Source: Basidiobolus meristosporus CBS 931.73 (lineage: Eukaryota; Basidiobolomycota; Basidiobolomycetes; Basidiobolales; Basidiobolaceae). Taken from it: 64,000 nt of DNA. The notes beneath the pieces were generated by a model that was not told the DNA's origin, searched no databases, and saw only the letters and a program-made list of their open reading frames with translations. Positions 1 through 11,134 of this stretch are shown here, in pieces (position 1 is the stretch's first letter; every line of letters begins with the position of its first letter). The DNA is taken from the NCBI GenBank assembly GCA_002104905.1, contig MCFE01000008.1:124001-188000 (forward strand), in the 5' to 3' direction. A program made the position numbers and the translations under genes.

Positions 1-7
1 CTTTTCC

Positions 8-423
8 TTTATCACTGCCAGGTCTTTCACTGCTACTTTGTCTGAGTGCTTCTTGTAAAGAACTACGTTTTCTCCTGGATAAATTCTGCTCTGATGCATC
101 GGTTTTGGCCTGCTTGTCCCTTGCTGGCACTCTTCTGGCAACCTGACATTTCTTTTGAGCTTGTTTTGAGCTCTCAACTGTAGTTGTGACGGACTCCTGC
201 AAAAGTGACTGGTTTTTATCACTGCCAGGTCCTCCACTGCTACTTTGACTGGGTGCTTCTTGAGTGGTACTACACTTTGTCCTTGATAAATGTTGTGCTG
301 GTGCATCCATGTCTGCCTGCTCTCCTAAATTGGCACTCTTCCAGCTGCCTGACGTCTCTTTGACGCTTGTCTGGAGCTTTTGGCCCTGCTTGTGACAGGC
401 TCTTGAGGAAGCTGCTGGTTTTT
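8..423. repeat. 207-bp tandem direct repeat, two units
   Basis: The block starting TTTATCACTGCCAGGTC at 8 recurs at 215, and its right end matches again up to about 423. The period is 206-207 bp, close to 69 codons. Read on the minus strand, both units encode similar Lys/Ser/Gln-rich peptide in the frame that extends the neighbouring minus-strand ORF. The repeat therefore looks like a duplicated C-terminal coding segment, not a non-coding satellite. The left side is cut by the window edge, so more units may exist. Confidence 0.8.
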
Positions 424-1377
424 AGCCATAGCACCCTTGTTCTTCTGCCTTTGATAGTTTCTGCTATTCTTAAGATACTTTCTTAGCATACCAATGCTGG
501 CCCAAAATCCGTTTGCCCATTTGAATCCAGGATAATGCTCATGGAACAAGTCAAGTGCATTCTGCTTGGCCTTGAGTTCCTGATGGTCCCATGGTATGCT
601 GGCCTTAAAGTGATGGTGTGCTAGACTTCTGACGGCCTCTTGTATATTAGCCCACTCTTCATTATTGCACTCAACGGCTTCACAGATCTTCAATGTCTTT
701 TGATTTTTAGGCTTTGGTATAAACACCACATTGTCTCCCTCCCATGCTGTGATAGGTTTTTCTGTGGGCTTTATCTTTGGGCACTGTTGCTGTGCTTCAA
801 AGACTGTACAGTGTTCCTCTGCTGTTACATCAGGAAATGGCTCAATTCTTGGCTGTGACATTGAGCTACTTGAGTTCCTTCTTTGCAGCAAAGATACTGC
901 TTTTTCTACCTGGGATATTGATTGCTCTACATGTATTATCTGCTCATCCTGTTTCTGGACTACTTCCTGATTTCTCTGGGCCATTGCATCTATCCTATCT
1001 GCCACTGTACCTAATTGCTTCATCAATGCTTTGGTATGTGCTGACAACATACTTACCAATATGGGTGGTGGTGATGTTATCATGGCCACTTGCTGATCTT
1101 CAACAGAGGGTACTGCATTTGCTACATTCTCATCTGCCTGAGCATGACAGTCAGCTTGTGGCTCCGCAGAGGTTCTCAATTGCCTACTTGACTGAGAGCC
1201 TGAGGAGTCCACATTACTACCTTCAATGGGCACACTGTCCACAGGGCCTTTTTTGGATGTAGCCCCGCTTGTTGTACTGAATGTCAAAGCAAGCTGTTGT
1301 CCAACTGTTCTTCTGTTGCCGTCAGCGGTGGGGTTTGGTTGAGAACCAGACAACTTTGCTTTATTTTTTGGCGGCAT
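325..1377 (-). CDS. Hypothetical protein, probably transposon-associated
   Basis: This is a 350-residue ORF read on the minus strand from ATG at 1377. I do not recognise the family. The first third is Ser/Thr/Gln-rich and probably disordered. A central stretch (about residues 115-170) looks like a short coiled coil with Gln and Glu heptads. A more structured part (about residues 215-310) contains several Trp, His and Phe residues, and a basic tail follows. The stop at 325 lies just before the 207-bp repeat. Comparing the two repeat units, the coding frame continues past this stop if about one base is gained or lost near 310-325, so the ORF is probably truncated by a frameshift. It is divergent from the Tnp2 transposase relic, with about 220 bp between the starts, and may be the second gene of the same element. 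That is inference. Confidence 0.45.
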   Translation of the reverse strand: MPPKNKAKLSGSQPNPTADGNRRTVGQQLALTFSTTSGATSKKGPVDSVPIEGSNVDSSGSQSSRQLRTSAEPQADCHAQADENVANAVPSVEDQQVAMITSPPPILVSMLSAHTKALMKQLGTVADRIDAMAQRNQEVVQKQDEQIIHVEQSISQVEKAVSLLQRRNSSSSMSQPRIEPFPDVTAEEHCTVFEAQQQCPKIKPTEKPITAWEGDNVVFIPKPKNQKTLKICEAVECNNEEWANIQEAVRSLAHHHFKASIPWDHQELKAKQNALDLFHEHYPGFKWANGFWASIGMLRKYLKNSRNYQRQKNKGAMAKNQQLPQEPVTSRAKSSRQASKRRQAAGRVPI

Positions 1378-1599
1378 ATATATGGAAGTGAGTCAAACCA
1401 AAGGGGAAATAGTGTTACATATACATGTGTATGTGGTGCCACAACTTTATTTATAATGCTTACTATGGCGGGTCATCATTGAATCTTAAATTCATGTAGG
1501 TGCAATGTCTCAAGTACAAGACTGTCTTAAGTTCACATGAGTATTGACCAAAAAGTGATATAATAGCGTTATGTTGTTGAAGGTCAAACTGTTTGCCCC

Positions 1600-3700
1600 A
1601 TGGACAAGACTACTTTGACTTAACGCCGTAAGAGAAGAGAAAAAAGACCATGTGGCTACTGTGGCAAGCCTCTCAGCCATGAAGCACGCAGACAGCATAG
1701 GAAGTATTACAAGGATCACCACCAGTGTTTTGCCACCCAAGTCATATTTGACCATTCATTGGTCACTACTGTACCAACATTATCTTGCCGGCCAGTTGAT
1801 ACTTCTATATTGGCACCTGGCCGTCTTTGTCACCTTGCGCAAACTGAGTTAGGTGAGTTTGTGACGCCTTTAGGCTCACCTCAGCCTTCTGAATATGGCA
1901 TGCAGAGTGCTAGCTCTGACAAAGAAGGTTCATTGATGGATTTTGAGCCTATCTTCCCTAACAACAGTACCACATATGAGCCCGGTCATATCCCTATATG
2001 CAATGAGACAACACCCATTGAGACAAATGCCAAGGATACTTTATGGAGCTAAGTGAGCCCAGTAATCCATCTACTGGTGAATGATGTGATGTTGTGGCTA
2101 GAGAAGTGGCGCATTTCCACTAATATCAGTAATGGGGGCTTTGAGGATTTATTACTACTTCTTGCCAAAATCATACCGGGATGCAACTTACCATGTACAT
2201 GGTACAAGTGGACAACCGTCATGCGGCTGGCAACATATGATCCAGAGACTGTCCTGATTCCAGCATGTGTTAACAGTTGCATGGCATTCACATCCAAAAA
2301 TGCTACCATTGCAACATGTCCAAATTGTCAGGAATCCACCACCATTGAGGGAAAACATTGTTCACACTCCAGATATATTCCGGTCATACCCCATCTGAGG
2401 AAGCTGATGCAGTCTGACAAATATTGCAAAGCTATACAGTACCACACTCAGTATCAATCAAGCGCAAACATATCCAATATATTTGATGGCAAACATTACA
2501 AACAGCTAAGAAGCAAGGGCTACTTTGAAGGTATGTATGACCATGCCTTTGCTTTAGCACTTGATGGATTCTCATAAACAAATAATCTACCAGCAAATCC
2601 TGCTGGCTACTGATTCTCATCAATCTGAATCTGCCACCCATCTTACGGTATCAGAGCAATAATCTGATGGTAGTCTCACTGGTATCTGGGCCTAAATCAC
2701 CGTCCAACCTGGATAGCTACCTGTATCCATTGCTGAATGAATTTTGTATGCTTTCCAGCGGGATAACGGTGAATGGCCATTATGTAAAAGCACATATTAT
2801 TATCTGCATTGGAGATACCCCAGCCATCAGCAAGATAGCAGGTATTTCCGGGCACAATGGACGGTATTGCTGTCAAATGTGTGAGATCCAGGGGATTTAC
2901 TCCATAACTCACACACATTATTATTACCCAAACACCAGCACTAAGAACATCATCTTTCCACAGAGAGAATGTATAGAAGTAAGCATGCAATTGCAGCAAA
3001 GTTGGCAAGCTATAAGCCATTGGCCAGAATATGAAATCAATTGGAAACCGGAGATACTTAAGATAGAAGGTATCTGTTGGAGCAAAAGCTTTCCACTGGG
3101 AGCAATGCATTTACTTTTCAACAATATCCCTATACTGATGACCAAGTTGTACATGGGGCATTTCAAGCTAAATGAGCCCTTTGAGATACCGGAGAAATTT
3201 GAGAAAATTGGTAAGATATTACAGAGTATCCGCTACCCATAGTACTTCTCACAGGCTCCAATTAATATTCATACGCATATGCATCAATACAAATGCAAAG
3301 ACTGGATGAACTGGATATGTATTTATTCAAGTGGTGTTCTGAAGCCATTCCTGCCAAGAGTATGTTGGAAGCATTGGGAGTCATATGTGGACATTGTAGG
3401 AATATTTATCCAGAAGCGGATCACCAATGCCAATTTGATGCATCTACAGCTGTTGTGTGAGGAGTTTGCGACGGGATTTGCAAGGCTATACTACAAACAT
3501 AAAGCTGAACATGTAGATCTCTGCCGCTACTGTATCCATTCTCTACTCCATCTTGCACGGTGTGTGGAGAATATTGGGCCTTGCTTCACCTTTTGGGAGT
3601 TTCCTATGGAGCAGATGTGTAGGGAGATAGGAAGACGAGTCAAGTTGCAGGTACTACCATATCCCAATCTCATCAAGAATATTAGACTTGTTCCATCATT
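1600..3700 (+). pseudogene. Broken Tnp2-family (CACTA-like) transposase
   Basis: An ATG at 1600 is followed after seven codons by TAA. The frame then encodes a basic stretch and a CxYCG...H zinc-finger-like N-terminus (about 1648-1715), as in fungal Tnp2 transposases. The frame continues through a stop at 2050 to 2577 and includes CPNCQ (about 2314). The next frame, from about 2600, carries the SGPKSPSNLDSYLYPLLNEF block (2685-2745), the GDTPAISKIAG..GHNGRYCCQMCEIQG block (2812-2895) and, after another stop at 3242, the C-terminal YCIHSLLH...WEFPMEQ part (3520-3620). These blocks are typical of Tnp2-type transposases (PF02992 and the associated C-terminal region). At least four stops and one frameshift make it inactive. 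Terminal inverted repeats were not found, so the element limits are unknown. Confidence 0.75.
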
Positions 3701-3715
3701 CCAGCTGATCATAGT

Positions 3716-3798
3716 GCCCAATAGTGCCATAGCATGCCAGATGGTGCCTGATCATGCCACAGAGTGCCAGATGGTGCCACAGAGTGCCAATTTGGGAT
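3716..3798. repeat. Short GTGCC-rich degenerate repeats
   Basis: Imperfect repeats of an AGTGCCA...ATGCCAGATGGTGCC unit lie just after the transposase relic. CACTA elements often have clustered subterminal repeats bound by their transposase, and these could be such sites. That function is inferred from position only. Confidence 0.45.
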
Positions 3799-3820
3799 CA
3801 AAATTGTCATGCATATGACC

Positions 3821-4452
3821 CTAAAATGTCAAATCAATAACAAAATATACAGCACTTTCTGGCACTATGATCAATGGCACAATGGAACAAGTCTATTATC
3901 TTCAAGTCCGTCATGGATGTAGTTTTTTTTTCTGATTCAAGCTATATGTGGAATACCCAAGGTATTAGTGGGTAAGCAAATAAAGAAAGGTGATTCTACA
4001 GTGGAATATATGAATTGCACAAGGGGAGGTAGAAAAGGGAAATACCATTTGGTAAATTGGTATGGTAGCATTATACATAACTAGCAGCAGGCCGTCATAC
4101 TGCCAAAAAAAAGCCATCAGAGTCTTGCTGTGAGGCCGTCAAAATACCGTCAAGTTTCTTGCCATATGAGGCAATTGGAAGTCCTGGCCAACCGGATCCA
4201 CTTAAAATAGTAATAGAGCGCTGAAAGACCGCAACAATCACATGCAAATATTGACACAGCACTGATCAAAAATTGTCAAGTTTTATCCCTTTATTTGGCT
4301 GAAAAATTCGCAAAACACTATCATGATCTTGTTATAAGATTGTCAGGAGGGTCACTAATTCCAAGCTGCTGTTATTATGGTGGTCTCTCAACAGGATCTT
4401 GACGGATGAACCGGATTGGATCCACATGCAGGACCAAATTATTTTTCATAGG
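3821..4452. other. Intergenic, no recognised gene
   Basis: AT-rich spacer between the Tnp2 relic and the truncated chromovirus. I see no coding frame with family similarity and no RNA gene. The ends of both flanking elements may lie in it. Confidence 0.5.
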
Positions 4453-5734
4453 GCAATGGCAGTGGGACATTTTGGTACTGCTAAAACCATGAATGCAATC
4501 AAGAGAGACTTCTGGTGGTCCAAGATGATATCTCTTGTCAAGGAGTACCTCCAATCCTGTGACACATGTAACTGTGTAAAATCTGCTAGACACCAGCCAT
4601 ATGGACTTCTCCAACCCTTGCCAATCCCTGACCAGCAGTGGAAGTCAATTTCAATGGACTTCATCACCAACCTCTCAGAATCCAACCAATTCAATTCAAT
4701 CCTAGTAGTGGCAGATTGACTCACCAAAATGGCTCATTTCATTCCCTGCTCAAAAAACATAGATGCTAAGGAGACTGCCCACTTAGTGATCAAGAGCATT
4801 CTCCAGCTCCATGGTATCCCCAGTGACATTGTATCAGATAGAGAACCCCAGTTCATATCAGAATTCTGGAAGCACTTCATGCAATCTCTTGGTGTGCAAG
4901 ACAAGCTCTCAACTGCTATTCATCCACAGTCAGATGGCCAGACAGAGAGATTCACCAGATCCTTGAACAATACCTCCGGTGCTATATTAACTATCAGCAA
5001 GACAACTGGACCCAACTGCCACCACTTGCAGAATTTGCCTACAACAACTCATGTCATAGTACAACAGGTCTCACCCCATTCTATGCAAATTATGGTTTTC
5101 ATCAGCAATTTGATATTCAGATCCCAACTAGCCCTATGAGCCCCCCCCAGCAGCTGAACATGCATTAACAATTCTAGAAATCCAAGAAATACTCAAGAAA
5201 GAACTATCCTTAGCCCATGAGGGGTACAAGAAGTCTGCAGACAACAAACAGCAGCCTAGCTCCAAGCTTAATGAAGGATACTCAGTATGGCTCTTGAGAA
5301 GAGATATTGCTACCAGCCACCCTTGTGATAAATTAGACTACAAGTAACTAGGTCCATTCAAGATCAAGAAGAAACTTAGTCTAATTGTGTACCAACTTCA
5401 ATTGCCACCAAGTATGAAAATTCATGATACATTCCACATATCCTTCCTAGAACCATTCCATCAAAGTCCTCTGCCCAACCAGCACCCTGCAAATCCCCCA
5501 GCCATCCAAGTGGACAAACACCAAGAGTTTGAGGTTCAGCAAGTATTGGACTCAAAGTACAACAGATCCCAACTTCACTATCTGGTAGATTGGGTGGGTT
5601 ATGGCCCAAATGATCAAACTTGGGAACCAGCAGCAAACCTAACAAACTGCCAAGATCTAGTTGTGCTATTCCACCAGATATACCCCAACAAGCCTAAGCC
5701 AAAAGCTTGCAGAGAGCCCCTCAAAAAAGGAGAA
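4453..5734 (+). pseudogene. Integrase-chromodomain fragment of truncated chromovirus
   Basis: It encodes the integrase HHCC region (KRDFWW, then SCDTCNCVK), the start of the core (MDFITNLS, then SDREPQF where the other copy has SDRGPQF) and, after frame breaks, the chromodomain (EFEVQQVLDSKYNRSQLHYL, then WEPAANL). A TGA at about 4717 replaces the Trp codon present in the sister copy. One base is lost near 4950, which shifts the frame just after GQTER. Further stops separate the chromodomain part. The fragment is not functional. Confidence 0.85.
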
Positions 5735-5737
5735 TAG

Positions 5738-6264
5738 TGTCATGATCACATGACATCCCTGGTCTCCAATTATCTAGCCAAATCAAGTCAGTGAAGAAAT
5801 CCCAGTTCCTTCTAGAAAGTTCAACTACATTCTAGCAACTTCTTGAAAGCTCCAAGTCAATGTTGCACAACAGAACATTCTATGGAAGCTTCCCATTAGA
5901 GTCTATGTAGTCCCATGCCATGTATGGTAACTACATGTCACATGACATAGTCACATGATCAGCTGACCCCTGACATATCTCCATGTGATATTCCAGTCTG
6001 TTCTTTAGTATATGCTATCTTGGCACACTTACTGTGCCTCACCCCAGAACCCCATCAGTATTAGCCAATATCTCTTGGCATCCATATTGCCAAAAAGTAT
6101 ATATAGTCCTATCCCCCCTTATGTATTCCTCAGTCTGATAACACAGGTCTTGAATAAACTGCCTTGCCTTGGAAATCTGCCTTGCCTTATTGATCCACAC
6201 CTAAGTCCTTTCCTGGTCCTGCCTTACCTAGCCCTACTCTCCTGCCTTGTGTCTATTCAAAACA
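5738..6264 (+). repeat. Chromovirus LTR, left/shared copy
   Basis: This is a 527-bp long terminal repeat that starts TGTCATGATCACATGACA and ends AACA (TG...CA ends). It matches 11135-11662 with roughly a dozen scattered differences. It contains TATATATAG at 6098-6106 and an AATAAA at 6153-6158, the expected promoter and polyadenylation signals. The right copy has lost the strong TATA box (TATATTTAG). Confidence 0.9.
6098..6106 (+). promoter_or_regulatory. LTR TATA box
   Basis: TATATATAG lies about 33 bp upstream of the CAGTCTGATAA segment (6131) that pairs with the primer site, so transcription starting at or near 6131 would place that segment at the RNA 5' end. Confidence 0.65.
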
Positions 6265-6266
6265 GT

Positions 6267-6278
6267 TTTATCAGACTG
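6267..6278 (+). other. Putative self-priming primer-binding site
   Basis: TTTATCAGACTG lies two bases after the left LTR end. Its reverse complement CAGTCTGATAAA is present in the right LTR (from about 11528), and its first 11 bases are present in the left LTR (6131-6141). No tRNA 3'-end complement (TGG...) was seen here. Pairing of the RNA 5' end with a site next to the LTR is the Tf1/sushi self-priming arrangement. Confidence 0.7.
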
Positions 6279-6682
6279 CTCCTGACTTACCTGTGGATAT
6301 TTGCCTTCTACCCAAAGTTCCTGAGAAGAACTTGTAAAGGAATACCTGCCGTAAGCATCATCCTGAATCTTTCCCAGTCTTGTCCTCTAAAGGCAAAGTT
6401 ACTTTATCTATGTAAGATTATTAGCCAAAGCTGCATTCACTTTATTACCCTGCTGGTGTAGTTTACAGTTGTTACAGTATTGGAAGCTTTAGTACAATCC
6501 TCCATCAAAGGACGTTAAAGCCAGTACCTTCTGAAGTGACACTAACTTATTCAGAGTTGGGGATTGTGGCTCAATAATTGTATTCTTGATAAACAAGTGG
6601 CTGTATAACCCACAAATTAGCTAGCAATATCCAGTATTCCTGAACAAGTCCAAGAGACTTCTCTGCCTCCTGCTACCTTGAC

Positions 6683-7588
6683 ATGTCCAGCCCAGAGTAT
6701 AACTTTGCAAGTCTCATTGCTGCCTTTGCCCAGCTGCAACAAGACAATGCAGACCTCAGAGACTCTGTTGCTCAGCTCCAGAGCTAAAGTGCTCAACAGC
6801 CTATCCAGGCACCCTCCTACCATGATTGCAAGAACACTTCCACTACCAAGTTTAGTGGCTCCCAGAATGAATTCCAAGGTTTCATCAATATAGTGAAACA
6901 CCACTTGTCACCACAGCCCAATTGGTTCCCTACAGATCAAGCTAAAGTTGGTTATATCTCTAACCTGCTGACTGGAACTGCCCAGATATGGTTCTCCCCT
7001 TTGGTGGAAACCAACTCCCCTCTACTCAGCAACTACAATGCCTTCCTCACAGAAATGGAGCTAACATTTGGCAACATTGACCAAGCTAGAACTGCTGCCA
7101 ACAAGATCAAGAGCTTGAAGCAAGGAAACAGACCTGCATCCGTGTATGCTTCTGAATTCCGGCTGCTAGCCAGTGATTTGAGCCTATGGGGTGACACTGC
7201 CCTGACTAGTCAATTTCAGGATGGGCTCAATGATGAAGTCAGTGACCTATTTCTCACTCTCCCTTACCAAACCACCTTGGGCAAAGCTATTCATCAAGCA
7301 ATCCATTGTGACAATTGTCTTTTCCAGAAGAAACAGAAATTCCAACATACTTATCAGCCAACCTCCTTTGCAGTAATCCAGTCACCCAATACTAAGCCTG
7401 ATGATCCTATGCAAATTGACAGAGCTAAATATAAGAAACTCACAAAAGAAGAAAGATCTAGATGTCAACAGGCAAACCTCTGCCTTTACTGTTACCAGCC
7501 AGGCCACTTTGCTAAGTCTTGTCCTAACAAGAAGTCCAGCTTCAAACTCCTGCAATCATTCAGTGAACAATCTTCTCCTGAATTATAA
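6683..7588 (+). pseudogene. Chromovirus Gag with CCHC zinc knuckle
   Basis: The likely start is ATG at 6683 (MSSPEYNF). A TAA at 6785 interrupts the frame where CAA would fit a Gln-rich context. After it the frame is open to 7588. The capsid-like part includes KFSGSQNEFQGF, followed by WFPTDQAKVGYISNLLTGTA, matching retrotransposon Gag capsid regions. CLYCYQPGHFAKSCPNK (about 7478-7530) is a CX2CX4HX4C nucleic-acid-binding knuckle. Gag ends in a different frame from the downstream protease, so Pol would have needed a frameshift or separate initiation. Without the internal stop it would be about 300 residues, a normal size. Confidence 0.8.
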
Positions 7589-7611
7589 GGAAACTCCAAT
7601 GTCCAGTTACA

Positions 7612-10600
7612 ATGACAGGCTTGCAACTGGACCCTCCAATGAAAATTCAGCACATTCAAGAAACATCATATGCTACCAAGTCCATCCAGTCCTTAAGAAT
7701 GCCTGTCAGCATCCACATCCCTGAATCCAACCCTGTCTGTGTCCTCATCCTCATAGATTCTGGTCCTTCCTCCTGTTTCATTGACCAGTCATTTGTCCAG
7801 AAGCACAAAATTGCCACTCTCCTGAAATCCTGTCCTGTCCAAGTAGAAGTTATTGATAGAAGGTCCCTCTCTTCCAGTGCTGTTACCCATGAGACCTGTC
7901 TACTCCAGGTGTCCAGTACTAGTCACCATAAGACACTAGCCTTCAACATTATCAACTCTCCCCATTACTCCATAGTCCTTGGAAGCTCATGGCTAAGTCA
8001 CCATAACCCAGCTATCAACTGGAAGACCAAAATCCTGACATTCCCCAGAATCCACCATGTCAACTCCATGAAACCACCTGATTTTTCAGGTAAAGAAGTA
8101 TCCTTTCCTAAGCTACCCCAGACATAGGAGCCCATCATCACTGAAGGAACCCCCTTCAATGGAATACCTGCCAATTATCAAGAGTTTGCCCATGTCTTTG
8201 ACAAGAAGAAAGCCAAACTACTCCCAGCCCATAGACCCTATGATTGTCCCATGAACCTTGAAGATGGAAAAACTCCACCTTTTGGTCCTATTTACAACCT
8301 CTTGCAACCCAAGCTGAAAGAACTCCATGGCTATATTCAAGAAAACCTCCAGAAAGGTTTTTTCAGCACTCTAAGTCCCCAGCTGGTGCCCCAATCCTCT
8401 TTGTCAAAAAAAGGATGGCACCCTAAGAATGTGTGTAGACTACTGTGCACTGAATAAGATCATAATCAAGAACTGGTACCCTTTACCCTTGATCAACACC
8501 CTGTTGGATCAACTCTCTGCTGCCAAAGTATTTACCAAGATTGACCTCAGAGGAGCATATAACCTTGTCAGGATCAAGCCTGGTGATGAATGGAAAACTG
8601 CACTCAGAACAAGATACAGTCATTTTGAGTCAAAAGTTATGCCATTTGGTCTCACCAATGCCCCAGCAGTCTTTCAACACCTGATGAATGACATCTTCCA
8701 AAAATACCTTGACCAATTTGTGGTTATCTACCTTGATGACATCTTGATCTACACCAAGACACAACAAGAACATAATTCCCATGTCAAGAAAGTCTTGACC
8801 AAACTTGACACTGCTGGCCTCTATGCCAAATTGGAGAAGTATGAGTTTGACCAGAAAGAAGTTGAGTTCTTAGGCTATCTTATCAGCTCAAATGGAACAA
8901 GAGTGGACCCCAAGAAAGTAGAAGCCATCCAGTCATGAAAACCTCCCAGTTCTGTAAAAGAAGTGCAGTCCTTCCTTGGATTTGCCAACTTTTATTGTAG
9001 ATTTTTTGCCAACTACTCCAAGATAGTCACTCCCTTGACAAAGCTCACCCAGAAGAATCTGCCCTTTGCCTAGAATGAGGAACAGTCCAAGTCCAATAAT
9101 TCCATCAAGAAGTCCTTCCTATATGCTCCCCTGCTTGCTCACCCTGACCTTGAGGAACCTTTCATCATAGAAACTGATGCCTCTGACTTTGCACTTTGTG
9201 CAATCCTTTCCCAGTACAATGACAAGAATGTACTACATCCTATTGCATTCTACTCCTGGAAATTTACTCTGGCTGAAGTAGACTATGATATCCATGATAA
9301 GGAACTACTTGCAATCATTGTTGCCTTTGAGCAATGGAGACACTACCTTGACAGTGCAGCCCAAAAGATAAAGATCTTCTGTGACCACAAGAACCTTGAT
9401 TACTTTACAACCTCAAAAGTACTGAACCAAAGACAAGCCTGATGGTCCCTCTTCCTATCCAGCTTTGACTTTGTCATTACCTATAAACCAGGAATCATAC
9501 AGGGAAAATCTGATGCCCAGTCCAGAAAGGTGGAGTATTCCCTTGAAGAAGGGGATGATGCCTGTTGGCAAATGAAAAACCCAGTACTCAACAGAAGACA
9601 CTTTGAGCTCCTTGCAACCCAGTTGTGCAGAATTATTGCTCCCTCACTCCTTGAGAAAGTCAAGGCCAGCCAAGCCACCAGTTCCATAGCCACAACAATC
9701 AAGAAATATCTCAAATCCTCCACTGAACCACCACCCTAGTTCCCAAACCTCCAGTACCTACATCAAGTCAATGACATCATCTACCACAAACACCAACTGT
9801 TTGTTCCAGACCTTGATACCCAGTTGGATATTATCCATTCTTGCCATGACTCAATGGCTGTGGGACACTTTGGTACTGCTAAAACCATGAATGCAAACAA
9901 GAGAGACTTCTGGTGGCCAAAGATGATATCTCTTGTCAAGGAGTACCTTCAATCCTGTGATACATGTAACTGTGTAAAATCTGCTAGACACCAGCCATAT
10001 GGACTTTTCCAGCCCTTGCCAATCCCTGACCAGCAGTGGAAGTCAATTTCAATGGACTTCATCACCAACCTCTCAGAATCCAACCAATTCAATTCAATCC
10101 TAGTAGTGGCAGATTGGCTCACTAAGATGGCTCACTTCATTCCCTGCTCAAAAAACATAGATGCTAAGGAGACTGCCCACTTAGTGATCAAGAGCATTTT
10201 CCAGCTCCATAGTATCCCCAGTGACATTGTATCAGATAGAGGACCCCAGTTCATATCAAAATTCTGGAAGCACTTCATGCAATCTCTTGGTGTGCAAGTC
10301 AAGCTCTCAACCGCTTTTCATCCACAGTCAGATGGCCAGACAGAGAGAATTCACCAGATCCTTGAACAATACCTCTGGTGCTATATTAACTATCAGCAAG
10401 ACAACTGGACCCAACTGCTACCGCTTGCAGAATTTGCCTACAACAACTCATGTCATAGTACAACAGGTCTCACCCGATTCTATGCAAATTATGGTTTTCA
10501 TCTGCAATTTGATGTTCAGATCCCAACCAACCATATGAGCCCCCCAGCAGCTGAACATGCGTCAACAATTCTAGAAATCCAAGAAATACTCAACAATGAA

Positions 10601-11134
10601 CTATCCTTAGCCCATCAGGGGTACAAGAAGTTTGCAGACAACAAACAGCAGCCTAGCCCCAAGCATAATAAAGGAGACTCAGTATGGCTGTTGAGAAGAG
10701 AAATTGCTACCAGCCACCCTTGTGACAAATAAGACTACAAGTAACCAGGTCCATTCAAGATCAAGAAGAAACTTAGTCCAATTGTGTACCAACTTCAGTT
10801 GCCACCAATTATGAAAATTCATGATACATTCCACATATCCCTCCTAGAACCATTCCATCAAAGTCCTCTACCCAACCAGCACCCTGCAAATCCCCCAGCC
10901 ATCCAAGTGGACAAACACCAAGAGTTTGAGGTTCAGCAAGTATTGGACTCAAAGTACAACAGATCCCAACTTCACTATCTGGTAGATTGGGTGGGTTATG
11001 GCCCAAATGATCAAACTTGGGAACCAGCAGCAAACCTAACAAACTGCCAAGATCTAGTTGTGCTATTCCACCAGATATACCCCAACAAGCCTAAGCCAAA
11101 AGCTTGCAGAGAGCCCCTCAAAAAAGGAGAATAG
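7612..11134 (+). pseudogene. Chromovirus Pol: protease, RT, RNase H, integrase, chromodomain
   Basis: The protease (7612-8127) carries the aspartic motif LIDSGPSSCFID. Reverse transcriptase (about 8250-8938) has [28 protein letters not shown] and the catalytic YLDDILIY (about 8731-8754). RNase H (about 9170-9420) shows ETDASDFALCAILSQ. Integrase (9824-10732) has the HHCC finger, MDFITNL, SDRGPQF and GQTERIHQI, the DD35E core. The chromodomain (about 10925-11100) targets such elements to modified chromatin in this family. Breaks include a stop at 8125-8127, a frameshift near 8380-8430, TGA at 8936-8938, TAG near 9073, TGA near 9442, and stops near 9738 and 10732. Several replace conserved Trp or Arg codons. 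Confidence 0.85.

Larger units (their letters stand above)
4453..6264 (+). mobile_element. 5'-truncated Ty3/gypsy chromovirus (integrase to 3' LTR)
   Basis: This 1.8-kb stretch is a near-identical direct repeat of 9851-11662, offset by about 5.4 kb. Similarity starts abruptly at the integrase zinc-binding region and runs through the integrase core, chromodomain and LTR. Gag, protease and reverse transcriptase are missing on the left. Its 3' LTR (5738-6264) is also the 5' LTR of the next copy, so two elements share one LTR. LTR-LTR recombination between tandem or adjacent copies would produce this. Confidence 0.85.

Noticed and set aside
6012-6461. 149-codon ORF in the left LTR
   Set aside because: Lies across the LTR end and has no domain; chance frame in a repeat.
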